Origin: Melampsora larici-populina 98AG31 | Lineage: Eukaryota; Basidiomycota; Pucciniomycetes; Pucciniales; Melampsoraceae | Length of the DNA: 64,000 nucleotides | Assembly (NCBI RefSeq): GCF_000204055.1 | Contig: NW_006768779.1 | Location: 462,350-526,349, forward strand | Direction: 5' to 3' | Part shown: positions 34,500-45,486 of the stretch, in pieces | How the letters are laid out: each line of letters begins with the position of its first letter | Numbering within the stretch: the stretch's first letter is position 1 | Program-made: the position numbers and the translations under genes | Notes under the pieces: generated by a model | Database searches by the model: none | What the model was told of the DNA's origin: nothing | Seen by the model: only the letters and a program-made list of their open reading frames with translations

Positions 34500-37400
34500 T
34501 TAAATCCTTACATTCACAGGAATAAAAATATCTCTACCACCATCTACAGACAGAACAATTACATCTTGAATCACTTTAGGATCTAATTCTTGTTGAGCAA
34601 CTTCTCCTTCTCCTTCTCCTTCTGTTTCTCTTATTGCACGTTCTGACAAAATCTCGGAATCTAAGCCAAGTCCTCCTATTCTACTTTGTTCACGTCTGAT
34701 CTCTTCTGATCTTTCTTCTATAGCTCTCATATCTAATACGAAATGAACTGCATGTTGTTCATCTATTTACATCCAAAGAATCCGTAAATCAGCAAAAGTG
34801 AGTCAAATTCAATTGAATATAACTTGCTGATCCTCTTACCTGGTCTCAAGATACCCGTCACCTGACTAATCTTTAACCATTCTTTACAAACTTCATTATC
34901 TCCCAGCTTAGGTACTAATCTCCAAGAAACTTCAAACTTCCTACGATTAGAAATCATAATAGTCACTCCAGTTTGTGCAACAACTCTACCTAATTCAATC
35001 GGTCCTTCAGGTTCAATTCCTATATCTGGCATCCTTTCATTTTCCATTCCATCTAATTCTCTTTCCATCTCTCCTTCTACTTGTGATAAGATATTCGTAT
35101 CAATTTCATAGATTCCTACCATCATTGTAGCTCCTACTGGTTTATGATCACTCATCTTCGGACCTTCATCACTGTTGTAACTCAACACTTCTACATCATT
35201 TGTCCGACCTGGGAGATATAGAATCCGATCTGTAAAAGAAGGAATTCGTTGTTTCTCACTTTTTTGTTTATAATCAAGATATCGCGATTGGGCTAGTCAG
35301 TATCATGCTGTATGTTCGGTGATGTTTCTGCCTCTACGAAAATCACAATCTACATTCGCTTACCTAGTATCGTATGTAGACGTCCCAACATCGAACTTAT
35401 AAGTAGGTCTAAATGTAATCTTAGCCTCTTCGAATCCTTCAAACACTTTTCCAGCTTCCATCTGACCTCTGAGTTGATCAGAAGCCAACAATCTATCAAT
35501 TTGACCTGAATCTATCAAGGCTTTTGCAGCGCTGTAGGTGAGATCAATCCGGTAATTCAAATCTCTTTGAAAAGCCAGCACAGATACCTCATCAGCTCCT
35601 TCTTGCACAAACTCGTATCATAGAAGATAGTGATAAGCCCCTACCCTGCCCAGAATAGATGGCTTTGAGGTCCAAGAGAAAATCAAGGCAAGATAAACCG
35701 TAAGACAAGATGATCAGTTTCGTACTCCTCGTATTTTCAAGATTACGATTCTTATGAGTCCCAAATGTACACACAAAATCGAGTCAGAGAAGCTCACCCC
35801 GTCCGGAAAATGTCTGATAGAGGAGAGGGAGAGGTATTATCAGAGCCAGGAACGAAATGTAGTCGAGGTATGCTCATTTTCTTTGACCATTTGTGGGATC
35901 CTTCAGTCTTTGTATATGTCGAAAACGTGAGCCGCCGGCAAATCTCGCTGTAGTCTCGGTTCCGAGCTTCAATTTCAGCCTGGAAAGCGGCCAGGTGACA
36001 ATTAACAAATGTAAGGTAGGTATCGCAGTATCTTTTTCATTTCAAGGTGTCAAGCGCAAATTTCGAAACAATAAGTCCAAATCGGTATCAATTAACAGCG
36101 AGGCGTAGATGAAGGGATCAGTAAAATTGATCTGCAACAGAATGTCCAAGGGGAAAGAGTAGGGAAATCTTATTAACCTGAGTTTAACAGCCGTAGCACC
36201 CTTGTTCCCCATACCGAGTGTTCCAGTGCCAAGATATGTGGTTTTGACATCTGTTACATGACTTGCGATATCTGCAGTGCCGAAGACTAGAATGAGCAGG
36301 CCAACTAATTGTTGACTCGCGAGCTTGACCACCGGCCCAACGCTAACGAGAGAACGTTCAATCACTTCTGTCCATCGTTGCTCCCGCTCGGGCCGATGTC
36401 GGATGTAAGCTTCAGAACTGTCGTCAATTTCCTGCAGGCTACCGACTGAGCTATCAGCTTGTGTCTCGTCTGAAAGTATGCATGGGGAAAACTGACCACA
36501 CCACATAAAGCTGAGCGGGTGCATCGTCAGCCACAAGCCATTTTCCTAAGCTCTCTGCTGGCATTTTCCCATAAACATTCCACGTTCCAATGCGTACTCT
36601 GAAGGGATATGTGATGAAGCAAGGTTATAAATTATCAGTAAACCCAGATGATCATACGAGCTTACAAGGGCAGAAAGAGGAGCAGACCTGATTGTTCGCC
36701 GAGAAGCATATTCTCCCTCCCGCTCACGAAGCCGTTCCCGAATCCAATTTCGTCGCCACTCCGGCCAATCATCGTCTTTGGTCTCGACAGGGGATTTTTG
36801 AGCTATAGGCAGCGATGTTATTAGTTAGCCGCGAAGTCACAAAATCCGATGATCGAGGTATTCTATTTACTGTACCTGGCTCTGTGAGAAGGCGGGCCAA
36901 TGCGTTGACAGCTTTGGTGTTTGATTTTGACGTGCCGCGTGACCCCAAATAACGTTCGACCCAGTCCTCCAAATTTTCAGCATCAACAAGACCAGCAGTT
37001 TCTGTTTTACGAGTGAGATAATTGAGTTTTATGTGGATAACCTAATTAGATTGGTGCATCAAAAGTTGGACACAAAAACATTGGTGACTGACCGGCAACG
37101 ATGGCCAGCCTACGAAGTTCAACAATCGCATCACGTAGCGCCTGTCGACCATCCGCACTAGCTACCTCGACCTCTATCAACTGATCACCACGGACACTGA
37201 GTCGACAGTGTAACACTGGTCGGTTGAGAGTAAATGACTGTCAGGTCGGTTTGACAAGATTTGAGCGGGAAGTAAATGTCACGGCCAGTGAGAGTCGAAG
37301 CTAACCGTTTCCAGTGTTGGGCTCGGTACTCTCTCGTGACGCAGGAGTTGGGGGAGGGCGTTCGGTAAGAGTGACTTGGAAACTGGTCAGAACTGGTACA

Positions 37401-37896
37401 GCGGCTAGAAGAGAGGCGGGCGGAGAGGGCGAAAGCAGCAAGATACTGGACAATGATGACAAGTATGCAAGTTGTGTTAAGAGGATTGGTCATTTTCATC
37501 TCTATTGAGAGAGCAATCAAGTGGTAAACAGACCAAGCCTGCTCGTGATCGGAATCAACATTGGAGACGATTGCTAGAATGGCAGGAGCTGGACCAGGAG
37601 CCGTGACGAGAGTAGCCAATTTGAGGTGTTCTAAACAAAGTATCAAGATAAATCAGCAAAGGTTGAAGAAGAGGTCTGATGACTGATTTATAACGCTTAC
37701 CATGAGGAGAGATCGCTTGAAGGACAGTAGAACTAGAGTGAGGTAAATCGCAAGGTGGTGAAATTAATTTGTAAGATTGGTGAATGGAATGGAAGAGATA
37801 TGTACTTGAGAAGACTTACTATACATCTGAAGTAGATTGGAATGGTTGAGATGAGCTTGATGATGAAGGTTGAACGGTTTTAAGTAACCAATCCAT
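34500..37896 (-). CDS. Inositol polyphosphate 5-phosphatase, OCRL/INPP5B-like
   Basis: A 732-residue protein from thirteen exons: 37896-37820, 37732-37701, 37630-37534, 37445-37306, 37215-37093, 37001-36876, 36802-36689, 36596-36497, 36450-36178, 36031-35798, 35564-35364, 35258-34840 and 34762-34500. Phases agree throughout; the 36497/36450 junction has an alternative donor 3 nt away. Residues about 1-160 look like a PH-type fold (ending GRQALRDAIVELRRL). The catalytic domain runs from RIGTWNVYGK (238) through SLQEIDDSSEAYI, GMGNKGA (about 349), FVNCHLAAF (371), GDLNYRID (439) and SDHKPV (542). A C-terminal ASH-like segment follows; no RhoGAP domain is seen. It should remove the 5-phosphate from PI(4,5)P2 or related lipids at Golgi/endosomal membranes. 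Oddity: the usual PxWCDR motif reads PSFTDR (512-517). Confidence 0.88.
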
Positions 37897-38187
37897 CTTC
37901 TTGAGAATGCAAAGAGGTCTTCAATCAAATCGCAATCAGACTTGACTTCAACATTTCAACTGTATGCGCACATTTATCAGGTTTACTTACATGTCACACA
38001 AGCTACAGTAATAAAACAACAAGACATACATATTACACGGGTAGACTGCAGGATCGTGGTTTGGCTGATAAGTTTGTGATAACCCTGATAATTCTGATAA
38101 ACCTTCCAAAACGCATGCGTCATGGGTTTGCCCCAATGACCCACACATGTAATCTCTCGACGTAAACTGGTCAAGTCCTTTACCACC
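37897..38187. other. 5-phosphatase upstream region
   Basis: Promoter/leader space; I see no defined element before the MITE at 38191. Confidence 0.3.
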
Positions 38188-38190
38188 TAA

Positions 38191-38545
38191 GAGCATCCAC
38201 AGTGGTGGGCTCCAAATCGGGGCTATCGCCAAATTTGGTGACTGAGCCCCAATTTTTTGGTGCAATGGCAGTCCCCATCGCCAAATTTTTTTGTAGCCGG
38301 CTTCAAATTTCGAGCTTTGGGCTACATATTTGGCAACAAAAAGCCGGGCTCCAAATTCCCGCACTTGTTCAATCCCATACCTCACACATGTAAGCCCACG
38401 CGTACCGATCTCAAAGTGTGTGTAAACACATAGAATCTACACTTTTGAAGTCCGAACGACTGCATCCGGATTGATTTGGGGCCCCACCAAATTTGAATTC
38501 GCTCGATTTGGAGCCCCAATTTGGAGCCCACCACTGTGGATGCTC
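38191..38545. mobile_element. MITE, GAGCAYCCAC / TAA family, 355 bp
   Basis: The terminal inverted repeats match exactly for at least 27 bp, beginning GAGCATCCACAGTGGTGGGC and continuing TCCAAAT. Flanks are TAA at 38188-38190 and 38546-38548. The interior repeats GGAGCCCCAAATTTGG-like blocks. It shares the outer GAGCATCCAC with the elements at 29389 and 62885 but has a different interior. The right-hand TAA is also the left-hand TAA of Harbinger element 2. Confidence 0.88.
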
Positions 38546-38777
38546 TAAGGGCACGTTTGGTAGCGATTTTTAAAATAAACCCCAATTACCCCCGGGTACA
38601 TTGCCCCGGGGCGAAGGAGCTTTTGTGCAAAATCGAGCTTTTTCAAAAAAAACTCCGTTTTGAGTACATTCGAAAAAAACTTGTTTGGTTGAACTTTCAT
38701 TCAAACCCTGTTTACCACTTCTCACATCTTCTCGCACGTCACATCTCACCAACTGTATTCATCTGGATTCACCACCG

Positions 38778-39982
38778 ATGTCCGATACAGATTCATCTGG
38801 AGACTTCAGACCGGAATGGCTGTCCTCGTCTGATGAGGACAGCGACGATGAGCTCCTCAATCTACTACTTGAGCACGCTCGGAACCGCGTGGCTCGAAGA
38901 GCTCTGCCAAGGAGACCGTATCACGACTCCGCTCTTCGAGGATTTCTCTACGAGCGAGAGTTGTTGAATGGTCATCCGGGAAGGTTTCGACAAGTTTGTC
39001 GAATGGACAAAGCCACGTTCAAAGGTGTCATGAAGATCCTTGGACCCCACCTCGAAGACACTATCCACATCTCTGCCAACGAGCAGGTGATGATATTCCT
39101 GTACATAGTTGGTAACACCTCTACCAACGCTACGGCTGCTGAGCGATGGCCACACTCCGGCGAAACTATTTCAAGATATTATAACAAAGTACTCGATATT
39201 CTTGAAAGCCTGAAAGATGAAATCATCGTTCAACCAGGGCCTGATACGCCGATCCCAGATGAAATCTCCAAAAGTACGAGGTACTCACCTTTCTTTGATG
39301 GGTGTGTTGGTGCCCTCGATGGGACTCACATTCCTGTGAGAGCTCCAGTCGCCGACCAAGCTCCCTACCGTGATCGAAAGGGTGATCTGAGCCAGAATGT
39401 TCTGGCGGCCTGCAATTTCGATCTCACGTTTTCTTTCGTACTCGCCGGTTTTGAAGGTAGTACTTCTGATCCTGACGTACTATATGCCGCAAGACACGAT
39501 GGTGCCTTTGTTATACCAGAGGGTGAGTCTTTCATTTTCTTCAACTTATATATATATATCACTTAGGACTGTTTCCCATCCTAGGACGCTTCTATCTTGG
39601 TGATGCTGCCTACGCCAACGGTAATGGTATCTTAACACCATACCGTGGATTTCGCTACCACATTCAAGAGTGGGCTCGAGGCCAAACCGCACCACAAAAT
39701 TACCAAGAATTGTTCAATTATCGCCATTCTCAACTGAGAATGATCATCGAACGAGACTTCGGAGTCTGGAAGATACGATTTGTGATTCTAGTCCTAATGC
39801 GAAGATTTCCATTACATTGACAAGGAAGTCTTGTAGTGGCACTCGCTGTTCTTCACAACCTCATCATGCGAGGTGGTGAAGATCAATTCTTTGGAGAATT
39901 TGATGAAGAACAACGTGAGCGAGATCGGGCATGGATCCGTCAAGCTCAAGACAATTTTGTTCCTGCGGTAAGGAATGATTGA
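38778..39982 (+). pseudogene. PIF/Harbinger DDE transposase with a nonsense codon
   Basis: Exons 38778-39522 and 39585 onward join in phase 1. The N-terminus is acidic (SSDEDSDDELL). The catalytic residues are present: D181 in GALDGTHIP, D233 in TSDPDVLYA and E304 in IERDFG. An in-frame TGA at 39818-39820 falls after MRRFPLH, exactly where element 1 has threonine in its aligned MPSYPYKTQV. The same frame then stays open (VVALAVLHNLIMRGGEDQFF) to a TGA at 39980. The truncated product has 326 residues and keeps the DDE triad but loses the last helical region. Stop readthrough or an unusual splice cannot be excluded. Confidence 0.85.
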
Positions 39983-40454
39983 GGTGCTGCAAATGCGTTT
40001 AGAGATGAGATTGTGATGAGGATGTGGGCTCATTATCAAGCTCACAGAAATCATCACTGATTGAAATAGCTTTACATGTAGTAAGTCAAATTTTCGATTC
40101 TCTCCAATACAACATACTGACTATATCAACCTTTTATGTTGATTTTATTTCTCACCAGACAAACAAAAAAATATCAGAAAAACATATATAACTCAATTTG
40201 TATTATTATTTCATTCAGCAAAACTGTATTTAGTATCATCGATAAGACATTCATATGGTCAACAATTTCATCAGCAAAAATGTATCTAGTATCATTGATA
40301 AAACATTCATAATAGTTGATAATTTCATCCAAAAGAAAATTTGATATAGTGTTTATTTGATTCTTGTACAAAATATAAAAAAAACTGCTCTCTTTTGAGT
40401 CTGAATTAAAATTTGCATTGTAGTAATTATTTTTGAGTAATGATACATATTTTT

Positions 40455-41834
40455 TTAAGATGATCCTTGATTTTTTTCCCTAGCCTCCTTGATAACATTC
40501 ACCTGTGCTTTGAGCCAAACCCAGCGCATCTTTGGATCTAGACCACCAAAGACAGCCGCTTTAGCCTCCTGTGATATGACATCAATCGAAATTAATCGGT
40601 CGTCTAAGTTGGGAAATTGATCTTCGCTGGCGGGGTTGAAGAGTTCCAGAGCCTTCTGTAAGTTTGGAAGCTTGTCGGCCTTGATGCGAGCTGCTTCGGT
40701 TATGGCTGAATTGAGCTGAGCAGAGCGATCTGCCTTCTCTTGAGCCTTGATAGCCAAGTTATCGGAAGCCGAAGCAATCACAGTTGCCAGTGTGACTGGT
40801 TTGACCTCGCGAGCCGGCATTTTCTTCTTGATGTTCGAAACAGGGGTAGATTTTGAAGTCAAAGGCTTGGTACCTTCTTTTCTGATAGTAGAGACGGTGG
40901 TAGGGTTCTTTGGAGTTGGAAGATCGAGGTTTTGTGAGTCTGTTCCATCAATAACAATGGTATAGTCAGTTAGACTTGTATATCGATTGAAAAGTAGAAA
41001 ATATCGAAAAATCGAAAATATAGCAACCTGATACGATTGCTTTACCTTTGCCTTTTTCAGTTGAAACTTCTTCATCTGAATCTGGAAGATCATCGAGGTC
41101 TCTTTTGGCTTGGGTCAATCCTTGTGCATCTACTTCATCATATCTGCTTTCTTCTTTGCTTTCTTCTAAATTATCATGATCTATAATTTCAATTTCCTCT
41201 TCCTCGTTATTCTCTGCCTCAACTCGTGTACCAGAACTTGTGCCAGTACGTAAAGCCCCAGCCGGTTTAGATCCATGAAGCATTGCATCCATTTCTTCGT
41301 AGTAGTCGAATGAATTGTTTCGAAGCTTCATCGCGTCCTTGTCTTTCTAAGAAAATCAAAACACGGTCAGCCGAGACAATCTCAAGAAGAATAGCAGGCA
41401 AAACAACTGACCTTGCCTACGTTCTCCCACCATTCATTTGGCATGTCGATCTTGCCACCAACCCATCCAACTCCAGAGGTCATTTTGACTTTTTTCATTC
41501 CAGTATAAGAACTCTTGCTCTAGATCGATAGCCGAAGAAAAAATAAAAGAACTTTGATTAAAATGATGAGTCGATTTTGAATTTGATATCAAGACAAACA
41601 ACTGACTGTGGTGTATAAATTTTTGATTTGTTCTCTATTCACCTTGTCTTCTGGATACGCAAGAGTGTATCTCTCGTGAACATTGGTGTAAGCCACGGGT
41701 TTCCAGTTGCCACCAATCATGTTACCATCCTCTTTTTCAGTTAAAAACTCGTTGAGTATAAAACAAATCTTGGAATCGGTCCAGACTGCTCTCGCGACTT
41801 TTGGAGCGTTCGGATCTTTCTTGGCTCGAGGCAT
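40455..41834 (-). CDS. Myb/SANT-like protein of Harbinger element 2
   Basis: Modelled as 379 residues from four exons: 41834-41607, 41519-41412, 41346-41028 and 40939-40455, with all phases consistent. The N-terminal Myb/SANT-like domain includes AVWTDSKICFILNEFLTEK and GGNWKPVAYTNVHERY, followed by GVGWVGGKIDMPNEWWENV. An acidic linker (NNEEEEIEIIDHDN) and a basic K/T/P-rich stretch follow, then a helical C-terminus ending KMRWVWLKAQVNVIKEAR, similar in kind to the YRWDWLKSE end of the element 1 protein. It presumably binds the element's ends. Unlike the adjacent transposase it appears uninterrupted, so it could still be made. Confidence 0.82.
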
Positions 41835-42442
41835 GATATGAACAAGGAGGGTCGAAAGTCGAGATCGAACAACAAACAAAAAGGAAGAAGGTGGATGTTG
41901 GAAGTGGGAGAAGAGTGATGAAAACCGTTGAGAGGTGGTTGACGTCGAGGAGCCAGAGTATGATTTTGTTGACGTCAAGGTGGGTTGAAGAGTGTTGAAA
42001 TGAAATTTGACCAAGTTCGAAAAGGAGTTTTACGAGTGGAAAAACTCCCTTTTTGCGGTTTTCAAAACGTACCTTTTAAACTCCTTTGAGGACAGGGAAG
42101 GAGTTTCTTTTGGGTACCGTAATCGCTGCCAAACGACTTTTTTTGAACAGCGTTTTTTCCAAATTTCAAGGGAGTTTATTCCAATAAACTCCCTACAAAA
42201 AGCGCTACCAAACGTGCCCTAAGCATACACCGATTGTCCATAAGGTGATTCCCTTCAGTACACCTCGTGGTCAACTTGTGGGCACAACTACCCCTTCAGG
42301 TGTCACCCGTCACGCCTCGCGACGCGACCCCAGAGCCACCTGACCCAACCGCACATACCCTCTACTGTAACTCACCTTACCATACCATCACATCACTCAA
42401 CCCTCAACCCTCGTTCAACACTTCTTTACATCCCCTCATATT

Positions 42443-45406
42443 ATGCTGCTAACCGAGTTTATAAGCCATCTCACCAGGACCACGCCTCAACTGAGTACCA
42501 CCCTCACGGTAGCCGACTTTGTCCGCTTCATGACGCTTGCGTCGGAACTCCAGCACTCAGCTGGACAATCCCTCCGACTGAGACCTCACCGCCTACCTGT
42601 TGCCAACTTCTTACTCGCTGCGCTACAACCTAGTTTTCCTCACCACTTCATTCACAACCTCTGGAGCTTGGCCTTCTACATTTTACCCTCATTGCGTATC
42701 AATCCCACCGCCTGCATCCGGGAACTTGGCCTCCAATCCAAAGTCGTCAAACGTTACCTGTGTCCCCCGGTTTCCAACTGTGTTGTCTGCCCACAAAAAA
42801 GCAAGCTACACACCCACTCTCGCCTGAATGCCTATGTGTTCGACTCCGACGGCGTACACTCAGCTGAGACCACCATTTTAAGATGCCCAGGTAAGTTCTT
42901 GATGATCGCCTATGTTATTTCTTTCGTATGCTCCTAAATCTGTGAGGGGCAGAAAGTGGCAAAAACCTAAAAGCGCTGGTGTTAATATATAGCTTTGTTG
43001 GACTTAGTTAACAACAAGCTTGAAACACACCTAAAAGCGCTGGTGTTAATATATAGCTTTGTTGGACTTAGTTAACAACAAGCTTGAAACACACCTGAAT
43101 AGTGTGGAAGTCGATGGAAGAAAAAGAATAAAATGGACAAAAGAAGATATAGCGAGATGAGTGAGTCATATTTCATTCAAAATAGAAAAAGAAAATAGAA
43201 ACTAGAGAAATAACATGATGCAGACCTAAAAGCGCTGGTGTTAATATATAGCTTTGTTGGACTTAGTTAACAACAAGCTTGAAACACACCTGAATAGTGT
43301 GGAAGTCGATGGAAGAAAAAGAATAAAATGGACGAAAGAAGATATAGCGAGATGAGTGAGTGAGAAAACAAAAATACAATGCTTAGAAGACTACTATTTA
43401 TACATAAGTCTTATACAGTCATACAAATTCTCAAACACGCATTCAACGCTACAATCCCTAATACCATAGTCCATTTTAATATCCATCACCATTGACAAGC
43501 CACTCTGGGTGCGTCATTTCATATCATCATTTAGTCGCAGTTAAGTCCATGTTAGGTCAGTTAATATTGAAATAAAGTAAGGGTTTGGTCGTAACGAGAA
43601 AATATCAGTTTGGACTAAAGCAGTCGAAAGTAACAAGGCAAAACTGATTAATTACGAAAATTTCACAGTGCTCTATCATTTTGCTGACATCTATCCTCCC
43701 GCTGACATCTGTCCTCCCACTGACATCTATGATCTCGCTGTGTTCTATCATCTCGGTCTGACTTATTGAATCCCCAGAACCCAAATGTGGCATCCAATAT
43801 TGCCCCAGCTACTACACCCGGGACGGTCTTCGTTGCTACTACCGGTTGGAAGAGGGGCGTGATCCGGATCTACTTCATGTGCACTGTCATTACTATATGA
43901 CCCGGAAATTGCACAGTATGTTACGTGGCATCCAGTTTCTAGCCCAGTAAGTTCTCTCCTGCTTCACGTGCCTCATCTAGTGGTTTCAACTGATATGTCA
44001 TCAACGTAGCGTATCCCATTTCAATCTAGTAAACTGGTACAACAGGACGTTCGTGGATGACTCAGCAATACCTCAATTTGTCGACAATCAAGCTTTCACC
44101 GCCGCCATGTCTGAGGCTGTTTGTGGCGATGGGCTGGACTTGCAATCCCTCCTAGACCACGCAGACCGACGGGGTAAGCAGCTCACGGTCAGCGCGAGTG
44201 GCACCGATCATCTACGTTTCGAAGATGCTATGCGCGAGCATCTCGACCTTCTGGCGGTTGAGGGGACCCGAGACCGAGACCATTATTGCTCTCGTTGTGT
44301 ACGCATTCAATCTGGTGGAACCGATCCAGCAACTGGCGAAGAGATATTGTTAGGTGAGAATGATCTCATTCATTTCGATTTCGGATATCTCCTCATGAAG
44401 ACTATTTCAGGCATCCGCGCGGTCGTGACGGATGGTCTCACAATAGGACATTACCGCTGCAGTGCAACAACCGACCAGCTCGCAGAGCTGGCTCATACAG
44501 CAGGACTTCCGCCACCCGAAGGCCCTTGTACCAAACGTCTTGAAAATATCAATGACCGTTTTTGTGCAGTACATTCCAAGCTCCTCGGCAATCGATGTCA
44601 AGTTCAATCATGCTGGTCATTATGTGAACCTGGAGCCAAGACGTGTAACAAGGAACCTCACATCAAAGCAATGCAAGAGTTTGAAGCCCGAGTTCAAGGT
44701 AACTTTTCCTTAACGGCCATCCTGAATCGCCCGGGTTCGAACCTTCCTTCGGATGCAACAGTGCATCTCAATGCAGAAACAGGCGAGTTCGACAACTTGG
44801 CAAGCCTCCAAGAAGCCGACGAGTCCAATCGGGCACACGAGGGTGCGCGGGACGGTGGCGAGTCCCAAGAAAAAAAGAAAGTTTCTCTGTCCCGAATGCG
44901 GACACATAACGACCAACTCATAGTGGGGCCGTGTGGGATAATCTTGGCACGAAGAACATTCTATCACTCTGAGTCTGTCAGCGCGGTAAAAGTAAGTATT
45001 TCTATGTTATTCTTGAATTTCATTTTAAAGTTGCCTGGATAGATACTGATGCTTTATGTGTTGCCACTATGTATAGGCGTTTTTGGAAGACACGTTTCCT
45101 CAAGGAATCCCCGAGGTCGTGTTTTATGATAATGCGTGTCGCTTGACCGAGCATATTTATCATGGCGCTGTCGATTGTGACCGATTCAAACGGACAGTGA
45201 TTCCTGTGGACCCGTTCCACCATCGCTCCCATGCGGGGAGCAATGAGTTTTGTCAGCGCTTCACCAACCCCCGACTTTTCCCCAATATTCAAGAGGATGG
45301 CAAGTGGGTCTTTAACGCATCGGCGGCAGAACTCACCAACATATGGTATGGTGGTTTTGCGTTGATGTGCAGAAGCATGCACTCCATCAAGTATAATTTT
45401 TTTTAG
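42443..45406 (+). CDS. KDZ-transposon-associated CxC5/CxC6 cysteine-cluster protein
   Basis: Exons 42443-42890, 43778-43946, 44010-44991 and 45077-45406 give 642 residues. The first two exons form a CxC5-like region (YLCPPVSNCVVCPQKSKLH, then ILRCPEPKCGIQYCPSYYT and VHCHYYMTRKLHSMLRGIQF). Exons 3-4 contain the CxC6-like region (CTKRLENINDRFCAVHSKLL, CQVQSCWSLCEPGAKTC) and the block HNDQLIVGPCGIILARRTFY, then NACRLTEHIYH and AAELTNIWYGGF. In basidiomycetes these accompany Kyakuja-Dileera-Zisupton (KDZ) transposases; their biochemical role is unknown. No KDZ transposase is visible here, so the gene is an orphan. The frame ends at a TAG after a T8 run (45397-45404); one more T would extend it by about 28 codons that match the family (next residues LEEM). 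Intron 1 is unusually long (887 bp) and full of repeats. Confidence 0.8.
42966..43362. repeat. Direct-repeat cluster inside intron 1 of the KDZ-associated gene
   Basis: CCTAAAAGCGCTGGTGTTAA starts at 42966, 43030 and 43225. The first two copies are a 64-bp tandem. The second and third extend to about 137 bp each, to GATATAGCGAGATGAGTGAG, and are near identical with a 58-bp spacer. The long copies look like short LTRs of a tiny element or a local duplication. Confidence 0.8.
43675..43755. repeat. Short degenerate minisatellite
   Basis: CTGACATCTATCCTCCCG, CTGACATCTGTCCTCCCA and CTGACATCTATGATCTCG follow each other, an 18-bp period, and one weaker copy follows. It is intronic, close to the exon 2 acceptor of the KDZ-associated gene. 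Confidence 0.7.
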
Positions 45407-45486
45407 AAGAAATGGTTGCTTTGAGGAACTCTTGGCTTTTACGGAAGCTGAAGAAACGACCTGGAATGGGATCTTATAGCACAGGT

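Larger units (their letters stand above)
38549..42219. mobile_element. PIF/Harbinger transposon (element 2)
   Basis: A 3671-bp element has an exact 17-bp inverted repeat GGGCACGTTTGGTAGCG and flanking TAA (38546-38548 and 42220-42222). As in element 1 it carries a plus-strand DDE transposase (38778 onward) and a convergent minus-strand Myb/SANT-like gene (40455-41834). Its terminal repeats differ from element 1 beyond the first few bases, so they are different subfamilies. The transposase carries an in-frame stop, so this copy is probably non-autonomous. Confidence 0.92.

Noticed and set aside
36042..36536. Frameshift in the 5-phosphatase gene near 36480
   Set aside because: The apparent frame jump is resolved by a 46-nt GT..AG intron (36451-36496), which restores the family's VG.LQEID motif.
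37185..37646. Single 153-codon minus-strand ORF as a separate gene
   Set aside because: It spans introns of the 5-phosphatase gene; three exons in different frames with good splice sites explain the region better.
42966..43362. CRISPR-like array
   Set aside because: Repeats are 64-137 bp, few, unevenly spaced and intronic in a eukaryotic gene.
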